The position numbers and the translations under genes are program-made. Shown here piece after piece: positions 11,183 through 19,581 of a stretch of DNA of 64,000 nucleotides. Numbering within the stretch: position 1 is the stretch's first letter; every line of letters begins with the position of its first letter. The notes under the pieces were generated by a model. That model was given only the letters and a program-made list of their open reading frames with translations. It had not been told where the DNA came from and searched no databases. Source of the stretch: Limnohabitans sp. (GTDB taxonomy: Bacteria > Pseudomonadota > Gammaproteobacteria > Burkholderiales > Burkholderiaceae_C); the NCBI RefSeq assembly GCF_023910625.1, contig NZ_JAAVVW010000002.1, positions 482,024 to 546,023 of the forward strand. The letters are read 5' to 3'.

Positions 11183-12629
11183 GGGCCTCCCCTTTTTTGT
11201 TGTGATGCGCATCGGAGCCCGCCCCGTCCATGGCCTGCAAAGCTTCGATCACGCGCTCCATCTTCATGAAACGCGAGCCTTTGACGACGATGCTCAGAAA
11301 TTGCGCAGCGCTTTGTTGCACCGCCGCCAACAGGCTGTCCATGTTTGCGAAGTGACGGGCATCACCGAACGCCTGCCCCGCAAACTGGCACAAATCACCC
11401 AGTGTGTAGACCGCCTCAATGCCACATTCGGCGGCATAGGCTCCTACCTCAGCATGGAATTGGGGGCCTTGATTGCCCACCTCGCCCATGTCGCCGAGGA
11501 CCAGCAATCGTGGCGAGGGCAACTCGGTCAGCACATCGATGGCCGCACGCACCGAGTCGGGGTTGGCGTTGTAGGTGTCGTCCACCACGGTGATCTGCCC
11601 TGTTGCGCTGTGCACCACCATGGCGCGCGAGCGCCCCTTGACGGGCTCGAACGCCTGCAGGCCCTGTGCAACAGCCGCCAAACTGACCCCTGCCGCCAAA
11701 GCACACGCACTGGCGGCCAAAGCATTTTTGAGATTGTGGCGCCCCGCAATGTGCAAGCGAACCGGTGCCGTTCCCTCCGCCGCCTTCAGAGTGAAATGCC
11801 AAGCCCCCGATTGCCAAACCACCACAGCCGCCCGAACATCGCTCGGTACTTCGGCATGGCCCATGGCGAAGGTACGCTGAGGTCGTGGGCCGGACTGTGC
11901 TTGCCAGATGGCGGTGTAGGTATCGTCCGAGGGGTAAACCGCTACCCCATGGCTGGGCAAGGCCTCCAGCGCTGCGCCGTTTTCCAGGGCCACCGCCTCC
12001 ACCGTGCCCATGAACTCCTGATGCTCACGCTGCGCGTTGTTGACCAAGGCCACAGTGGGCTGGGCCATACGGGCCAAATAGGCGATTTCGCCAGGGTGGT
12101 TCATGCCCAACTCGACCACGGCGATGCGGTGATGGGCGCGTAAATTGAGCAAGGTCAGCGGCACGCCAATGTCGTTGTTCAGATTGCCTTGCGTCGACAA
12201 GGCATGCTCCCCGGCCAGAACGCGCAAAATCGCCGCGATCATTTGTGTCACGGTGGTTTTGCCGTTGCTACCGGTAACGGCAATCAAGGGCAGCTCAAAC
12301 TGTGCGCGCCAGCCTGCTGCCAATTCGCCCAGCGCCACGCGGGCATCAGGCACCACCACAGCGGGCAAACCATGGGCCAAGGCATCGGGTTCGCCTGAAA
12401 CTTCGCACACCACAGCCACGGCCCCCAATGCCTTGGCCTGGGCCATGAACTGGTTGCCATCAAACCGCTCACCGCGCAATGCCACAAAGAGATCGCCCGG
12501 GCGCAAGCTGCGGCTGTCGGTGTGCACCCGATCCACCACCACGGACTGGATGTTGACACCACGAGCCTTGTTCAACCAAGGCAGAGCCAATGCCAGCTTC
12601 AGGTTCATGGGGACATGGATTTTGCTCAT
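11172..12629 (-). CDS. murF: UDP-MurNAc-tripeptide--D-Ala-D-Ala ligase
   Basis: Mur ligase that adds the D-Ala-D-Ala made by DdlB to complete the pentapeptide. Seen are the N-terminal domain [20 protein letters not shown] (substrate uracil site), the ATP loop [23 protein letters not shown] and the C-terminal [12 protein letters not shown] and LGDMGEVG motifs. The 485-residue length is normal. The ATG overlaps the murE stop by 4 bp. Confidence 0.97.
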   Translation of the reverse strand: MSKIHVPMNLKLALALPWLNKARGVNIQSVVVDRVHTDSRSLRPGDLFVALRGERFDGNQFMAQAKALGAVAVVCEVSGEPDALAHGLPAVVVPDARVALGELAAGWRAQFELPLIAVTGSNGKTTVTQMIAAILRVLAGEHALSTQGNLNNDIGVPLTLLNLRAHHRIAVVELGMNHPGEIAYLARMAQPTVALVNNAQREHQEFMGTVEAVALENGAALEALPSHGVAVYPSDDTYTAIWQAQSGPRPQRTFAMGHAEVPSDVRAAVVVWQSGAWHFTLKAAEGTAPVRLHIAGRHNLKNALAASACALAAGVSLAAVAQGLQAFEPVKGRSRAMVVHSATGQITVVDDTYNANPDSVRAAIDVLTELPSPRLLVLGDMGEVGNQGPQFHAEVGAYAAECGIEAVYTLGDLCQFAGQAFGDARHFANMDSLLAAVQQSAAQFLSIVVKGSRFMKMERVIEALQAMDGAGSDAHHNKKGEAHAA

Positions 12630-14149
12630 GCCGACGCCTCCTGATGCTGCGGCAGGCGCAGTTGCAAGGCCATGCGGGCGTGATCAAGGTCTGAAAATGG
12701 GTGCCGAACGCCCATGATTTCTTGTTCCGACTCGTGACCTTTGCCAGCGAGCAAAACCACATCTCGGGCTGCCGCTTGGCTCAGAACCTCTGAAATGGCC
12801 AAGGCACGGTCCAACTGCACTCGAACCTGTTGGGGTCGCTGAAGCCCCTTCACCATGGCCGCCACAATGGCTTGCGGCGATTCAGAGCGGGGGTTGTCGC
12901 TGGTCAACACCACATGGTCAGCAGCAGCCTCGGCAGCCGCAGCCATCAAGGGGCGCTTGTTGGCATCGCGGTCACCGCCGCAGCCGAGCAGACACCACAA
13001 TCGGCCGCCGCGCAATGCCGCCAGCGAACGCAAAGACATCAAGGCCTGTGCGACGGCATCTGGTGTGTGTGCGTAATCGACCACAACCAGAGGCAAGTCC
13101 TGATCACTCGCACCGGCCTGTACGCGCTGCATGCGTCCGGGCACTGGCGTCAAGTGCGCACAAGCCTTGACGGCCGTTGCCAGATCGACGCCCAATGCAC
13201 GCAAACTCCCCATGACGCCCAGCAGGTTGTCAATGTTGTAGTCGCCGATCAAGCCGGTGCGCAGTGTCTGAACCTGGCCGTCTTCGATCACATCAAAAGC
13301 CAGACCGTCGCCACTGGGCAGAGCGCGGGCTTGCAAGCGTGCTGCGCCACGCCGCGAGCAGGTCCAGAGATCCAGCGGGCCACCCTGCAACTGCCGGGCC
13401 AGGCGCTCACCCTGGGCGTCGTCGGTATTGATCACGGCGGCATGCAAACCAGGCCAGTTGAACAGCGCAGACTTGGCTAACCAATAGCGGTCCATGTCAC
13501 CGTGGTAGTCCAGGTGGTCTTGCGTGAAATTGGTGAAAACCGCCACACGAATCTGGGTGCCACTGAGGCGGTGTTCTGCCAAACCGATCGAGGACGCCTC
13601 AATGGCGCAGTGCGTCAAGCCCGCATCGGCCATGGCTCGGAATTGTTGCTGCAGAAAGACCGGATCAGGCGTGGTCATGCCGGTCGACACCAGATCAGGC
13701 ACACACCCCACACCCAAAGTCCCGATCAGTCCACATTTTTGCGCCAACTCGGGCGAAGACAGAGCTTGCGCCAACCACCAAGTGGTCGAGGTCTTGCCGT
13801 TGGTGCCCGTTACAGCCAGAACCTGCAAGGCTTGGCTGGGCTTCCTGTAATACACATCCGCCAGCCCACCTGTTTGCGCCTTGAGCTCAGGCATGCAAGC
13901 CAATTTGTCGCACCAGGCAGCGATGTCCAAAGACGTCAGCCAAGGCGCATGGCCTTGCTCCTCGATCAGACAGGCGCTGGCGCCTTGGGTCAGGGCTTGC
14001 CCGAGGTAGCGACGTCCGTCGGTTGCTGCGCCCGGCCAGGCAATGAAGGCATCGCCCTGCTGCACCAAGCGGCTGTCGGTGCGCAGCTCACCCGTCACCC
14101 GTGAGCGCAGCCACGAAACCGCCTGTGAAGCGCTGTGCAGGGTCTGCAT
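12626..14149 (-). CDS. murE: UDP-MurNAc-L-Ala-D-Glu--meso-DAP ligase
   Basis: Mur ligase that adds the third amino acid, expected to be meso-diaminopimelate; dapF, which makes meso-DAP, lies 10 kb away. Motifs are the N-terminal TDSRLVQQGDAFIAWPG, the ATP loop AVTGTNGKTSTTWW, ASSIGLAEHRLSG, DYAHTPDA and CGGDRDANKRP. The stretch TSDNPRSESPQAI matches the DNPR motif associated with DAP specificity in the family. The start ATG overlaps the ftsI stop as TGATG; a TTG codon just before it is possible but less likely. Confidence 0.97.
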   Translation of the reverse strand: MQTLHSASQAVSWLRSRVTGELRTDSRLVQQGDAFIAWPGAATDGRRYLGQALTQGASACLIEEQGHAPWLTSLDIAAWCDKLACMPELKAQTGGLADVYYRKPSQALQVLAVTGTNGKTSTTWWLAQALSSPELAQKCGLIGTLGVGCVPDLVSTGMTTPDPVFLQQQFRAMADAGLTHCAIEASSIGLAEHRLSGTQIRVAVFTNFTQDHLDYHGDMDRYWLAKSALFNWPGLHAAVINTDDAQGERLARQLQGGPLDLWTCSRRGAARLQARALPSGDGLAFDVIEDGQVQTLRTGLIGDYNIDNLLGVMGSLRALGVDLATAVKACAHLTPVPGRMQRVQAGASDQDLPLVVVDYAHTPDAVAQALMSLRSLAALRGGRLWCLLGCGGDRDANKRPLMAAAAEAAADHVVLTSDNPRSESPQAIVAAMVKGLQRPQQVRVQLDRALAISEVLSQAAARDVVLLAGKGHESEQEIMGVRHPFSDLDHARMALQLRLPQHQEASA

Positions 14150-15894
14150 CAAAACGACTCCTCAACCGTCTTGGCCACAATCTGCGGTTTGACCGCCATG
14201 TCGGGCTGCACCCCCATCAAACGCAGTGTTTGCTGCACCGTCTGACTGAACACCGGAGCTGCCACAGCGCCGCCGTAATAAACACCGTTCGAGGGTTCGT
14301 CGATCATCACGGCCACCACGATCCGCGGCTGATCAATGGGGGCAATGCCCACGAAAAAACCACGGTATTTTTTGCTGGCGTATCCCTTGCCCTCTTGCTT
14401 GCGTGCGGTTCCTGATTTGCCACCGACCGAATAGCCCATGGTCTGGGCTTTCTGACCGGTGCCGCCGGGCCCTGAAGCCATTTGCAGCATCTTACGCATC
14501 GCTTTGGCATGCTCCGGGCTGAACACCCGCGTGCCTACCACTGGCTGGTTGGTTTTCATGAGTGTGGCCGGCACGATTTCACCGTCTCTGGCAAAGACGG
14601 TGTAGGCGCGTGCCACCTGAAACAAACTGCTGGAGACACCATAGCCATAACTCATGGTGGCTTGCTCAACCGGACGCCAGGTTTTGTAGGGCCGCAGGCG
14701 ACCACTGACCACTCCGGGAAACGGTAACTGAGGTTTTTGACCAAAGCCCAAATCGGCGAACATCTCCCACATCTCGCGGGGCTGCAACTGCATGGCCATC
14801 TTGACGGTGCCCACGTTGCTGGACTTCTGGATGACCTCATTGACCGTCAGAACCCCATAGGGGTGTACATCGGAGATGGTGGAGCCGGTGATGTTGATCC
14901 GGCCCGGCGCAGTCTGAATGGGGGTTTCGGGCTTGACCAGCCCCTGCTGCAACGCCAAGGCCACGGTGAAGGGTTTCATAGTGGAGCCAGGCTCAAAGCT
15001 GTCGGTCAAGGCCCGGTTGCGCAACTGCTCACCCGTCAGATTGACCCGCTTGTCGGGGGAATAACTCGGGTAGTTGGCCAAAGCCAGAATTTCACCGCTC
15101 TGAGCGTCCAGCACCACCACACTGCCCGCCTTGGCCTTGTGCTGAGCCACAGCATCGCGCAACGTCTGGTATGCATAAAACTGAACTTTGCTGTCAATGC
15201 TCAGTTGCAGATCTTGTCCATCCACCGGTGGCACGGTCTCACCCACCACTTCGACCACTCGGCCCAAACGGTCCTTGATCACCCGGCGAGAACCCGCCTG
15301 ACCGGCCAACTGCTTTTGGAAGATCAGCTCAACGCCTTCCTGGCCTTTGTCCTCGACATTGGTGAAGCCCACGATGTGCGCTGCAGCCTCACCCTCCGGG
15401 TAAAGGCGCTTGTATTCCTTGATGTCATAGACCCCTTTGATGTTCAGGGCACGGATGTCCTTCACAACGGATTCATCCATTTGACGGCGCAGCCAGACAA
15501 AGGTTTTTTCCTCGTTCTTGAGCTTGGCTTCCAACTCGGCCGGTGCCATGTCCAGCAACTTGGCCAACTGACGCAATTTGACCGGATCGCGCTCCAAATC
15601 CTCCGGGTTGGCCCAGATGCTGGGTGCTGGCACGCTGGAGGCCAACAGCACACCGTTGCGGTCCAGCACACGCCCCCGATTGGCCGGCAATGTCAAGGTT
15701 CTTGCAAATCGCACCTCGCCCTGACGGATGAAGAAGTCGTTGTCAATGACCTGCACATGCGCGGCTCGCCCCACCAGCCCGGTGAAGCCCAAGGCCATCG
15801 CAGCCACAATCAATTTACTGCGCCATACGGGTGTTTTGCTGGCCAGCAATGGGCTGGCAGTCAACTGCACGCTGCGACTGTGGGCCCGACTCAT
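14149..15894 (-). CDS. ftsI: Septal peptidoglycan transpeptidase FtsI (PBP3)
   Basis: Class B penicillin-binding protein that cross-links septal murein together with FtsW. A short cytoplasmic N-terminus leads into one membrane anchor at about residues 27-45, then the pedestal domain with the family motif RGRVLDRNGVLLA. The transpeptidase domain has the catalytic Ser304 in GSTMKPF (S-x-x-K), the SSN motif in IQKSSNVGTV, and KSGT in VGGKSGTARK. The 581-residue length is normal. It overlaps ftsL upstream by 4 bp. Confidence 0.97.
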   Translation of the reverse strand: MSRAHSRSVQLTASPLLASKTPVWRSKLIVAAMALGFTGLVGRAAHVQVIDNDFFIRQGEVRFARTLTLPANRGRVLDRNGVLLASSVPAPSIWANPEDLERDPVKLRQLAKLLDMAPAELEAKLKNEEKTFVWLRRQMDESVVKDIRALNIKGVYDIKEYKRLYPEGEAAAHIVGFTNVEDKGQEGVELIFQKQLAGQAGSRRVIKDRLGRVVEVVGETVPPVDGQDLQLSIDSKVQFYAYQTLRDAVAQHKAKAGSVVVLDAQSGEILALANYPSYSPDKRVNLTGEQLRNRALTDSFEPGSTMKPFTVALALQQGLVKPETPIQTAPGRINITGSTISDVHPYGVLTVNEVIQKSSNVGTVKMAMQLQPREMWEMFADLGFGQKPQLPFPGVVSGRLRPYKTWRPVEQATMSYGYGVSSSLFQVARAYTVFARDGEIVPATLMKTNQPVVGTRVFSPEHAKAMRKMLQMASGPGGTGQKAQTMGYSVGGKSGTARKQEGKGYASKKYRGFFVGIAPIDQPRIVVAVMIDEPSNGVYYGGAVAAPVFSQTVQQTLRLMGVQPDMAVKPQIVAKTVEESF

Positions 15895-16220
15895 GGCGTA
15901 CCACCCTGTTTAGACTCTGCACCTGAGTCTTGCGCTGCGACGGCTGAATTGGCAGCACCCGTTGCGGTCACGTACTGGGTGATGGCAGGAGAGACATTGC
16001 GCATCTGCAGCTGCACACGGGCAATTTTCTCCACACGCAAGGGCGTGGTTTGTGCGCGGCGCTCCACCTCCATGCGATCCAGATCCAGCTCAATGCGGTG
16101 ACTTTCCTTGCGGGCTGACTCCAGCGCCATGAACAAGCGTCTTGATTCATAGTGGCTGTGCACTAACAACAGGGCACTGCCCACCGCGGCCACCAACAAG
16201 AACATGTTCAAGCGCATCAT
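15891..16220 (-). CDS. ftsL: Cell division protein FtsL
   Basis: Small bitopic divisome protein that forms a complex with FtsB and FtsQ and activates FtsWI. The 109 residues hold one hydrophobic segment at about residues 3-20, then a heptad-like, Leu/Arg-rich coiled coil ([20 protein letters not shown]), then the [12 protein letters not shown] block near residue 70 seen in many FtsL proteins. The C-terminal tail is Ala/Gly-rich. Sequence conservation in this family is low; the position between rsmH and ftsI decides the call. Confidence 0.93.
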   Translation of the reverse strand: MMRLNMFLLVAAVGSALLLVHSHYESRRLFMALESARKESHRIELDLDRMEVERRAQTTPLRVEKIARVQLQMRNVSPAITQYVTATGAANSAVAAQDSGAESKQGGTP

Positions 16221-17146
16221 GCGGGCACCTCGGTACGCTCGGCCATTCGCATGATGGCACTGCGTGCGCGTGGGTTGCCGCGCACCTCAGTCTCGCTGGG
16301 GCGGCGACGACCACACAAGTTCAATCGCATCTTGACGGGCTCAGCAAACGGCACGCGACGATCCACCACCTCTTTGGCGTGCTTGGACATGAACTGCTTG
16401 ACGATCCGGTCTTCCAGAGAGTGGAAACTGATGACCACCAAGCGCCCCCCGGGCGCAAGCACCCGCAAGCAGCCCTCTAGCGCCTGTTGGAGCTCTTCAA
16501 GTTCGGCATTGATGAAAATCCGAAAAGCCTGAAATGTCCGCGTTGCAGGGTTCTGGCCCGGCTCGCGGGTTTTGACCGTGTCAGCCACGAGCTGGGCCAA
16601 ATCGGTGGTGCTTGAAATTGGGCCCCGTTCCTGTCGGCGAGCCACAAGCGCCTTTGCAATCTGAAAAGCAAACCGTTCTTCGCCATAGTCACGTACCACC
16701 TCCGAGATTTGATCTACCGAGGCCGTCGCCAGCCAACAGGCCACACTCTCTCCGCGCGTGGTGTCCATGCGCATGTCGAGCGGACCTTCAAAACGAAAAG
16801 AAAAACCCCTCTCGGGGCTGTCAATTTGAGGTGAGCTGATGCCCAAGTCCATCAACACGCCATCGACACTGCCTGTGGGCAGTTCGCCGAGGTGCGAAAA
16901 GCCCTCGTGCCGGATGGAAAAACGCACATCATCGATGCGCCCGGCTTCGGCAATCGCCTCCGGGTCTTTGTCAAAAGCCAGCAAACGCCCCTGCTTCGAC
17001 AGCCGCGACAGGATCAGACGCGAATGGCCACCACGGCCAAAAGTGGCGTCCACATAATGGCCATCCACTGCTGCAGGAGCCTGCAGCAGTTCGTCCACCG
17101 CTTCGTTTAAAAGCACGGTGGTGTGGGACAGGACGGCTTCGGTCAT
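16217..17146 (-). CDS. rsmH: 16S rRNA (cytosine1402-N4)-methyltransferase RsmH
   Basis: SAM-dependent methyltransferase modifying C1402 of 16S rRNA in the P site. The protein begins [20 protein letters not shown]. It has the SAM loop [14 protein letters not shown], the [10 protein letters not shown] motif, RGFSFR, and the late [14 protein letters not shown] block. The start at 17146 gives 309 residues, the usual size; the frame stays open upstream into mraZ without similarity. It lies 5 bp from the mraZ stop and overlaps ftsL by 4 bp. Confidence 0.97.
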   Translation of the reverse strand: MTEAVLSHTTVLLNEAVDELLQAPAAVDGHYVDATFGRGGHSRLILSRLSKQGRLLAFDKDPEAIAEAGRIDDVRFSIRHEGFSHLGELPTGSVDGVLMDLGISSPQIDSPERGFSFRFEGPLDMRMDTTRGESVACWLATASVDQISEVVRDYGEERFAFQIAKALVARRQERGPISSTTDLAQLVADTVKTREPGQNPATRTFQAFRIFINAELEELQQALEGCLRVLAPGGRLVVISFHSLEDRIVKQFMSKHAKEVVDRRVPFAEPVKMRLNLCGRRRPSETEVRGNPRARSAIMRMAERTEVPA

Positions 17147-17151
17147 GGCGT

Positions 17152-17580
17152 TCAGAATGAAAATTCCTTGAACACATTGGGCATATCGCCCTGTATGGCC
17201 TGCGCTTCTTGTGCGTCGTAGGTGGCTTTGTCCCACAACTCAAAGTGATTGCCCATGCCCAGCAGCATGGTGTCTCTGGAAATGCCGGCCGCTTGGCGTA
17301 ATTCGGGCGAAATCAGCACGCGTCCGGTGCCGTCCATCTCGACATCCATGGCGTTGCCCAAGAAGATGCGCTTCCACCACTGGGCCGACATGGGCAGTTG
17401 AGCTATGCGTTCACGGAATTTTTCCCACTCCGGGCGAGTAAACACCATCAGGCAACCGTGCGGGTGTCGGGTGATCGTCAGCTGCCCTTGCGCCGTGGCG
17501 CTCAGGACGTCACGGTGCCGGGTCGGCACAGACAACCGCCCCTTGGCATCCAGACTCAGCGATGAAGCCCCTTGAAACAC
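17152..17580 (-). CDS. mraZ: Transcriptional regulator MraZ
   Basis: SpoVT/AbrB-fold DNA-binding protein, first gene of the dcw cluster and an autorepressor of it in E. coli (established there). The sequence has both repeats of the fold: [18 protein letters not shown] near the N-terminus and [18 protein letters not shown] in the middle. I chose the GTG at 17580 (142 residues) because family members start exactly at this FQGASSL motif. An upstream ATG at 17631 would add 17 residues lying across the putative operator. The four GTG repeats just upstream fit autoregulation. Confidence 0.94.
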   Translation of the reverse strand: MFQGASSLSLDAKGRLSVPTRHRDVLSATAQGQLTITRHPHGCLMVFTRPEWEKFRERIAQLPMSAQWWKRIFLGNAMDVEMDGTGRVLISPELRQAAGISRDTMLLGMGNHFELWDKATYDAQEAQAIQGDMPNVFKEFSF

Positions 17581-17616
17581 AGCAGCGACCTTTTCCTGTT
17601 GAAATGCACAAGCGAA

Positions 17617-17651
17617 GACACTTTTCTCCACTTAATTGCACTTTTTTGCAC
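17617..17651 (-). promoter_or_regulatory. Putative MraZ operator: four GTG repeats at 10-bp spacing
   Basis: Reading the minus strand, GTG triplets occur at exact 10-bp intervals (plus-strand CAC at 17619, 17629, 17639 and 17649), each followed by an A-rich stretch. MraZ of E. coli and Mycoplasma binds direct repeats of this kind with 10-bp periodicity upstream of its own gene. The repeats lie 37-71 bp before the chosen GTG start. A weak -35/-10-like pair (TTGAGT, TACAGT, 16 bp apart) overlaps the distal side on the minus strand. The assignment is inference from spacing and location. Confidence 0.7.
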
Positions 17652-17870
17652 TGTATCAGGAATTCAATGCAACTCAACAGGTGTCGATCGATTTTTTTCA
17701 ATGAAACCAATGGCTTAGCGCTGAAATTAAAGTCGTTTTGAACGAAAATTTCTTTGTAAATTAGGCACTTATGAACGGCACTGAAAGTAAGTCGTTAAGC
17801 AATTGCAAAGAAATCAGCAAATGAAGCGAAGTCAATGGCTGTGCTCAGCGGCACCCGCCCGCAAGCAGAA

Positions 17871-17950
17871 TCGGCATAGGGGGGCCGCAATTATTGCAGC
17901 CGCCCCTGCCACACCACCGGGCATGCGGGTCCGCACCGGGCGGTTCGAGA
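17871..17950 (-). ncRNA. Group II intron domains V and VI
   Basis: Just after the stop codon of the intron protein the minus strand reads GAACCGCCCGGTGCGGAC at 17929-17946 and continues to CCCGGTGGTGTG. This folds into the short hairpin typical of domain V, with pairing of the CCGCCCGG and CCGGTGG arms. The following GGGGCGGCTGCAATAATTGC arm pairs with itself around an AATAAT loop, as expected for domain VI with a bulged branch-point A. Both catalytic domains look intact, unlike the protein. Confidence 0.75.
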
Positions 17951-17958
17951 GCTTGAGG

Positions 17959-19137
17959 TCATGTCAGCCTTGGCACTCCCAACCCATCAAAGTACGCAAT
18001 CGTCAGCACCGTCTTGAGCAACCGGTCACTGTTGCGCCACCAGCGACGGCTGTTCACCGCCACTTGCCGCGCCACATTCTCCTTCGCTCCCAATGCCTTC
18101 AATTCCCGATAGATCGCCCTGGGCCGTTTCCAGTGCTTGAGCTGGATGGCCCGCAGTCGGTGGCGCAGCCACTCGTCCAGCTCGCGCCAGACCCTGGTTG
18201 TTTGCGCCATCCCGAAGTACGCCTTCCAGCCCAGCAGGTAGGGCCGCAGTTTCTCCACCACTTGCGCCATGCTGCACCCGCCCGAGCGGCACGTGAGTTG
18301 CCGGATGCGAGCCTTGAAGTTGTCCAGTGCCTTGTAGGCCACCGCACATTTGACTTCTTTGCCCTTGGCCATCCACAACGCATACCCCAGGAACTTGCGC
18401 CCAAGGGCGCTGGCCACTGCACTCTTGGCTTCGTTGATCTGAAGCTTCAAGCCCGTGTACAGCTTCCTGAGGTAGACCATCACCCTCTCGCCCGCCTGCT
18501 TGCTGCCCACGTAGACGTTGCAGTCGTCGGCGTAGCGCGCGAAGCAGTAGCTGCGCGCCTCCAACGCCTTGCCCACTTCGTCTAGCAGCACGTTGGCCAA
18601 CAGCGGACTGAGCGGTCCGCCTTGCGGCGTGCCCAGATGGCGATCGACCACCACCCCGCCATCCATGATCCCAGCGTTCAAGTAAGCCCGAATCAGCCGG
18701 ATGACTCCAGCGTCGTCGATGCGCCTTTTGAGCCTGTCGATCAGGATGTCGTGGTTGACCCGGTCAAAGAACTTGGCCAGGTCCACGTCCACCACCACGC
18801 GTTTGCCCGATTGGACGTACGCCCGTGCGGCCTTGACCGCATCGTGTGCACGCCTGCCCGGTCGAAACCCGTGGCTGTGGTCGCTGAAGGTGGGGTCGAT
18901 CAGCGGTTGCAGCACCTGTAAAAGGGCCTGCAGGTTCTGTCTCGTCAGCGCCGCCTCCAGCAGACCACCAGTGCCTGCCAGCTGCTTTGCCGACCCTGTG
19001 CGCGGGTGCTCAAGAGGCGGGCCGCAGGCTTCGCCGCTGGCAAGATCACTGGCGGCTTCACCGCTTGCTACGCTTGCCCGCCCAGGTTGCCCCGGCATCT
19101 GACGCATGGCCTTTGACATCTTCTTGTCCTCGCTCAC
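17959..19137 (-). CDS. Group II intron reverse transcriptase/maturase, internally deleted
   Basis: Intron-encoded protein of the LtrA type. Seen are HSHGFRPGRRAHDAV (RT motif 2), DVDLAKFFDRVNHD, TPQGGPLSPLLANVLLDE and the catalytic YADD at residues 202-205. The maturase domain X with LGWKAYFGMAQTTRVW and the class C-type end LGVPRLT follow. No HNH endonuclease domain is present, normal for class C. Family members have about 80 residues between TRQNLQ and ALLQVLQP (RT motifs 0 and 1, with the GVDG and IPKPDG blocks). Here the two are joined directly at residues 70/71 without loss of frame. I infer a deletion that probably inactivates reverse transcription. The GTG at 19137 is the longest start; an ATG at 19119 is an alternative. 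Confidence 0.88.
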   Translation of the reverse strand: MSEDKKMSKAMRQMPGQPGRASVASGEAASDLASGEACGPPLEHPRTGSAKQLAGTGGLLEAALTRQNLQALLQVLQPLIDPTFSDHSHGFRPGRRAHDAVKAARAYVQSGKRVVVDVDLAKFFDRVNHDILIDRLKRRIDDAGVIRLIRAYLNAGIMDGGVVVDRHLGTPQGGPLSPLLANVLLDEVGKALEARSYCFARYADDCNVYVGSKQAGERVMVYLRKLYTGLKLQINEAKSAVASALGRKFLGYALWMAKGKEVKCAVAYKALDNFKARIRQLTCRSGGCSMAQVVEKLRPYLLGWKAYFGMAQTTRVWRELDEWLRHRLRAIQLKHWKRPRAIYRELKALGAKENVARQVAVNSRRWWRNSDRLLKTVLTIAYFDGLGVPRLT

Positions 19138-19528
19138 TCACTCTCGTTCGGTCCTTCGTGCTGGCCGCACCTCCCATTCAGGTTTCGGGCTTGCACTACT
19201 ACGACCTGTGCTGACTTCTCACTCCGGCAATGCCGTCTTCCTTTCGGAAACAAGGCGAGATCTCCCCGGGTAAGAACGCACTCCTTCGCTGCACAACCGC
19301 TGCATCTACGCCACTTCGCCTTGATCACGAGAGCTTCGCGGTAAACGGCCCGCTCGCCCTGCTTGGCAGCGCCTTCTATGCAGTTCTTGTTCATCGGCTC
19401 GCAGTTTCGCTCCACGCTTCCTTCCCACACTCGGTCACCCTCATGCAGTTGCGCTTCGCTTCGTTCGCTGTGATCAACTTACGGGAGGACTTGCACCTCC
19501 AGGAGTGCGCCCGTGCCGGGCGCACCGT

Positions 19529-19553
19529 AAAAAAACCCCTGGGCAGGGGTTTT
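19529..19553 (-). terminator. Rho-independent terminator of the dksA-like gene
   Basis: On the minus strand, AAAACCCCT, a GCCC loop, AGGGGTTTT and further Ts form a perfect 9-bp stem with a T-run. It starts 28 bp after the stop codon of the dksA-like gene. The group II intron begins 3 nt beyond the T-run, so the terminator itself is intact. Confidence 0.88.
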
Positions 19554-19581
19554 GGGGATGCACCCATCGGGCCAAGCCGCT

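Larger units (their letters stand above)
17870..19525 (-). mobile_element. Group II intron, class C-like, 3' of a terminator
   Basis: On the minus strand the element begins GTGCGCCCGGCACGGGCGCA at 19525, a typical group II 5' end, and ends near 17870 after a recognisable domain V/VI. The 5' region (19138-19525) would fold as domains I-III, and the intron-encoded protein occupies domain IV. The element starts 3 nt after the T-run of the dksA-like gene's terminator, the target preference known for bacterial class C introns. Total length is about 1.66 kb, shorter than the usual 1.8-1.9 kb, matching the internal deletion in its protein. The ends are read by eye; the 3' boundary is uncertain by a few bases. 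Confidence 0.85.
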
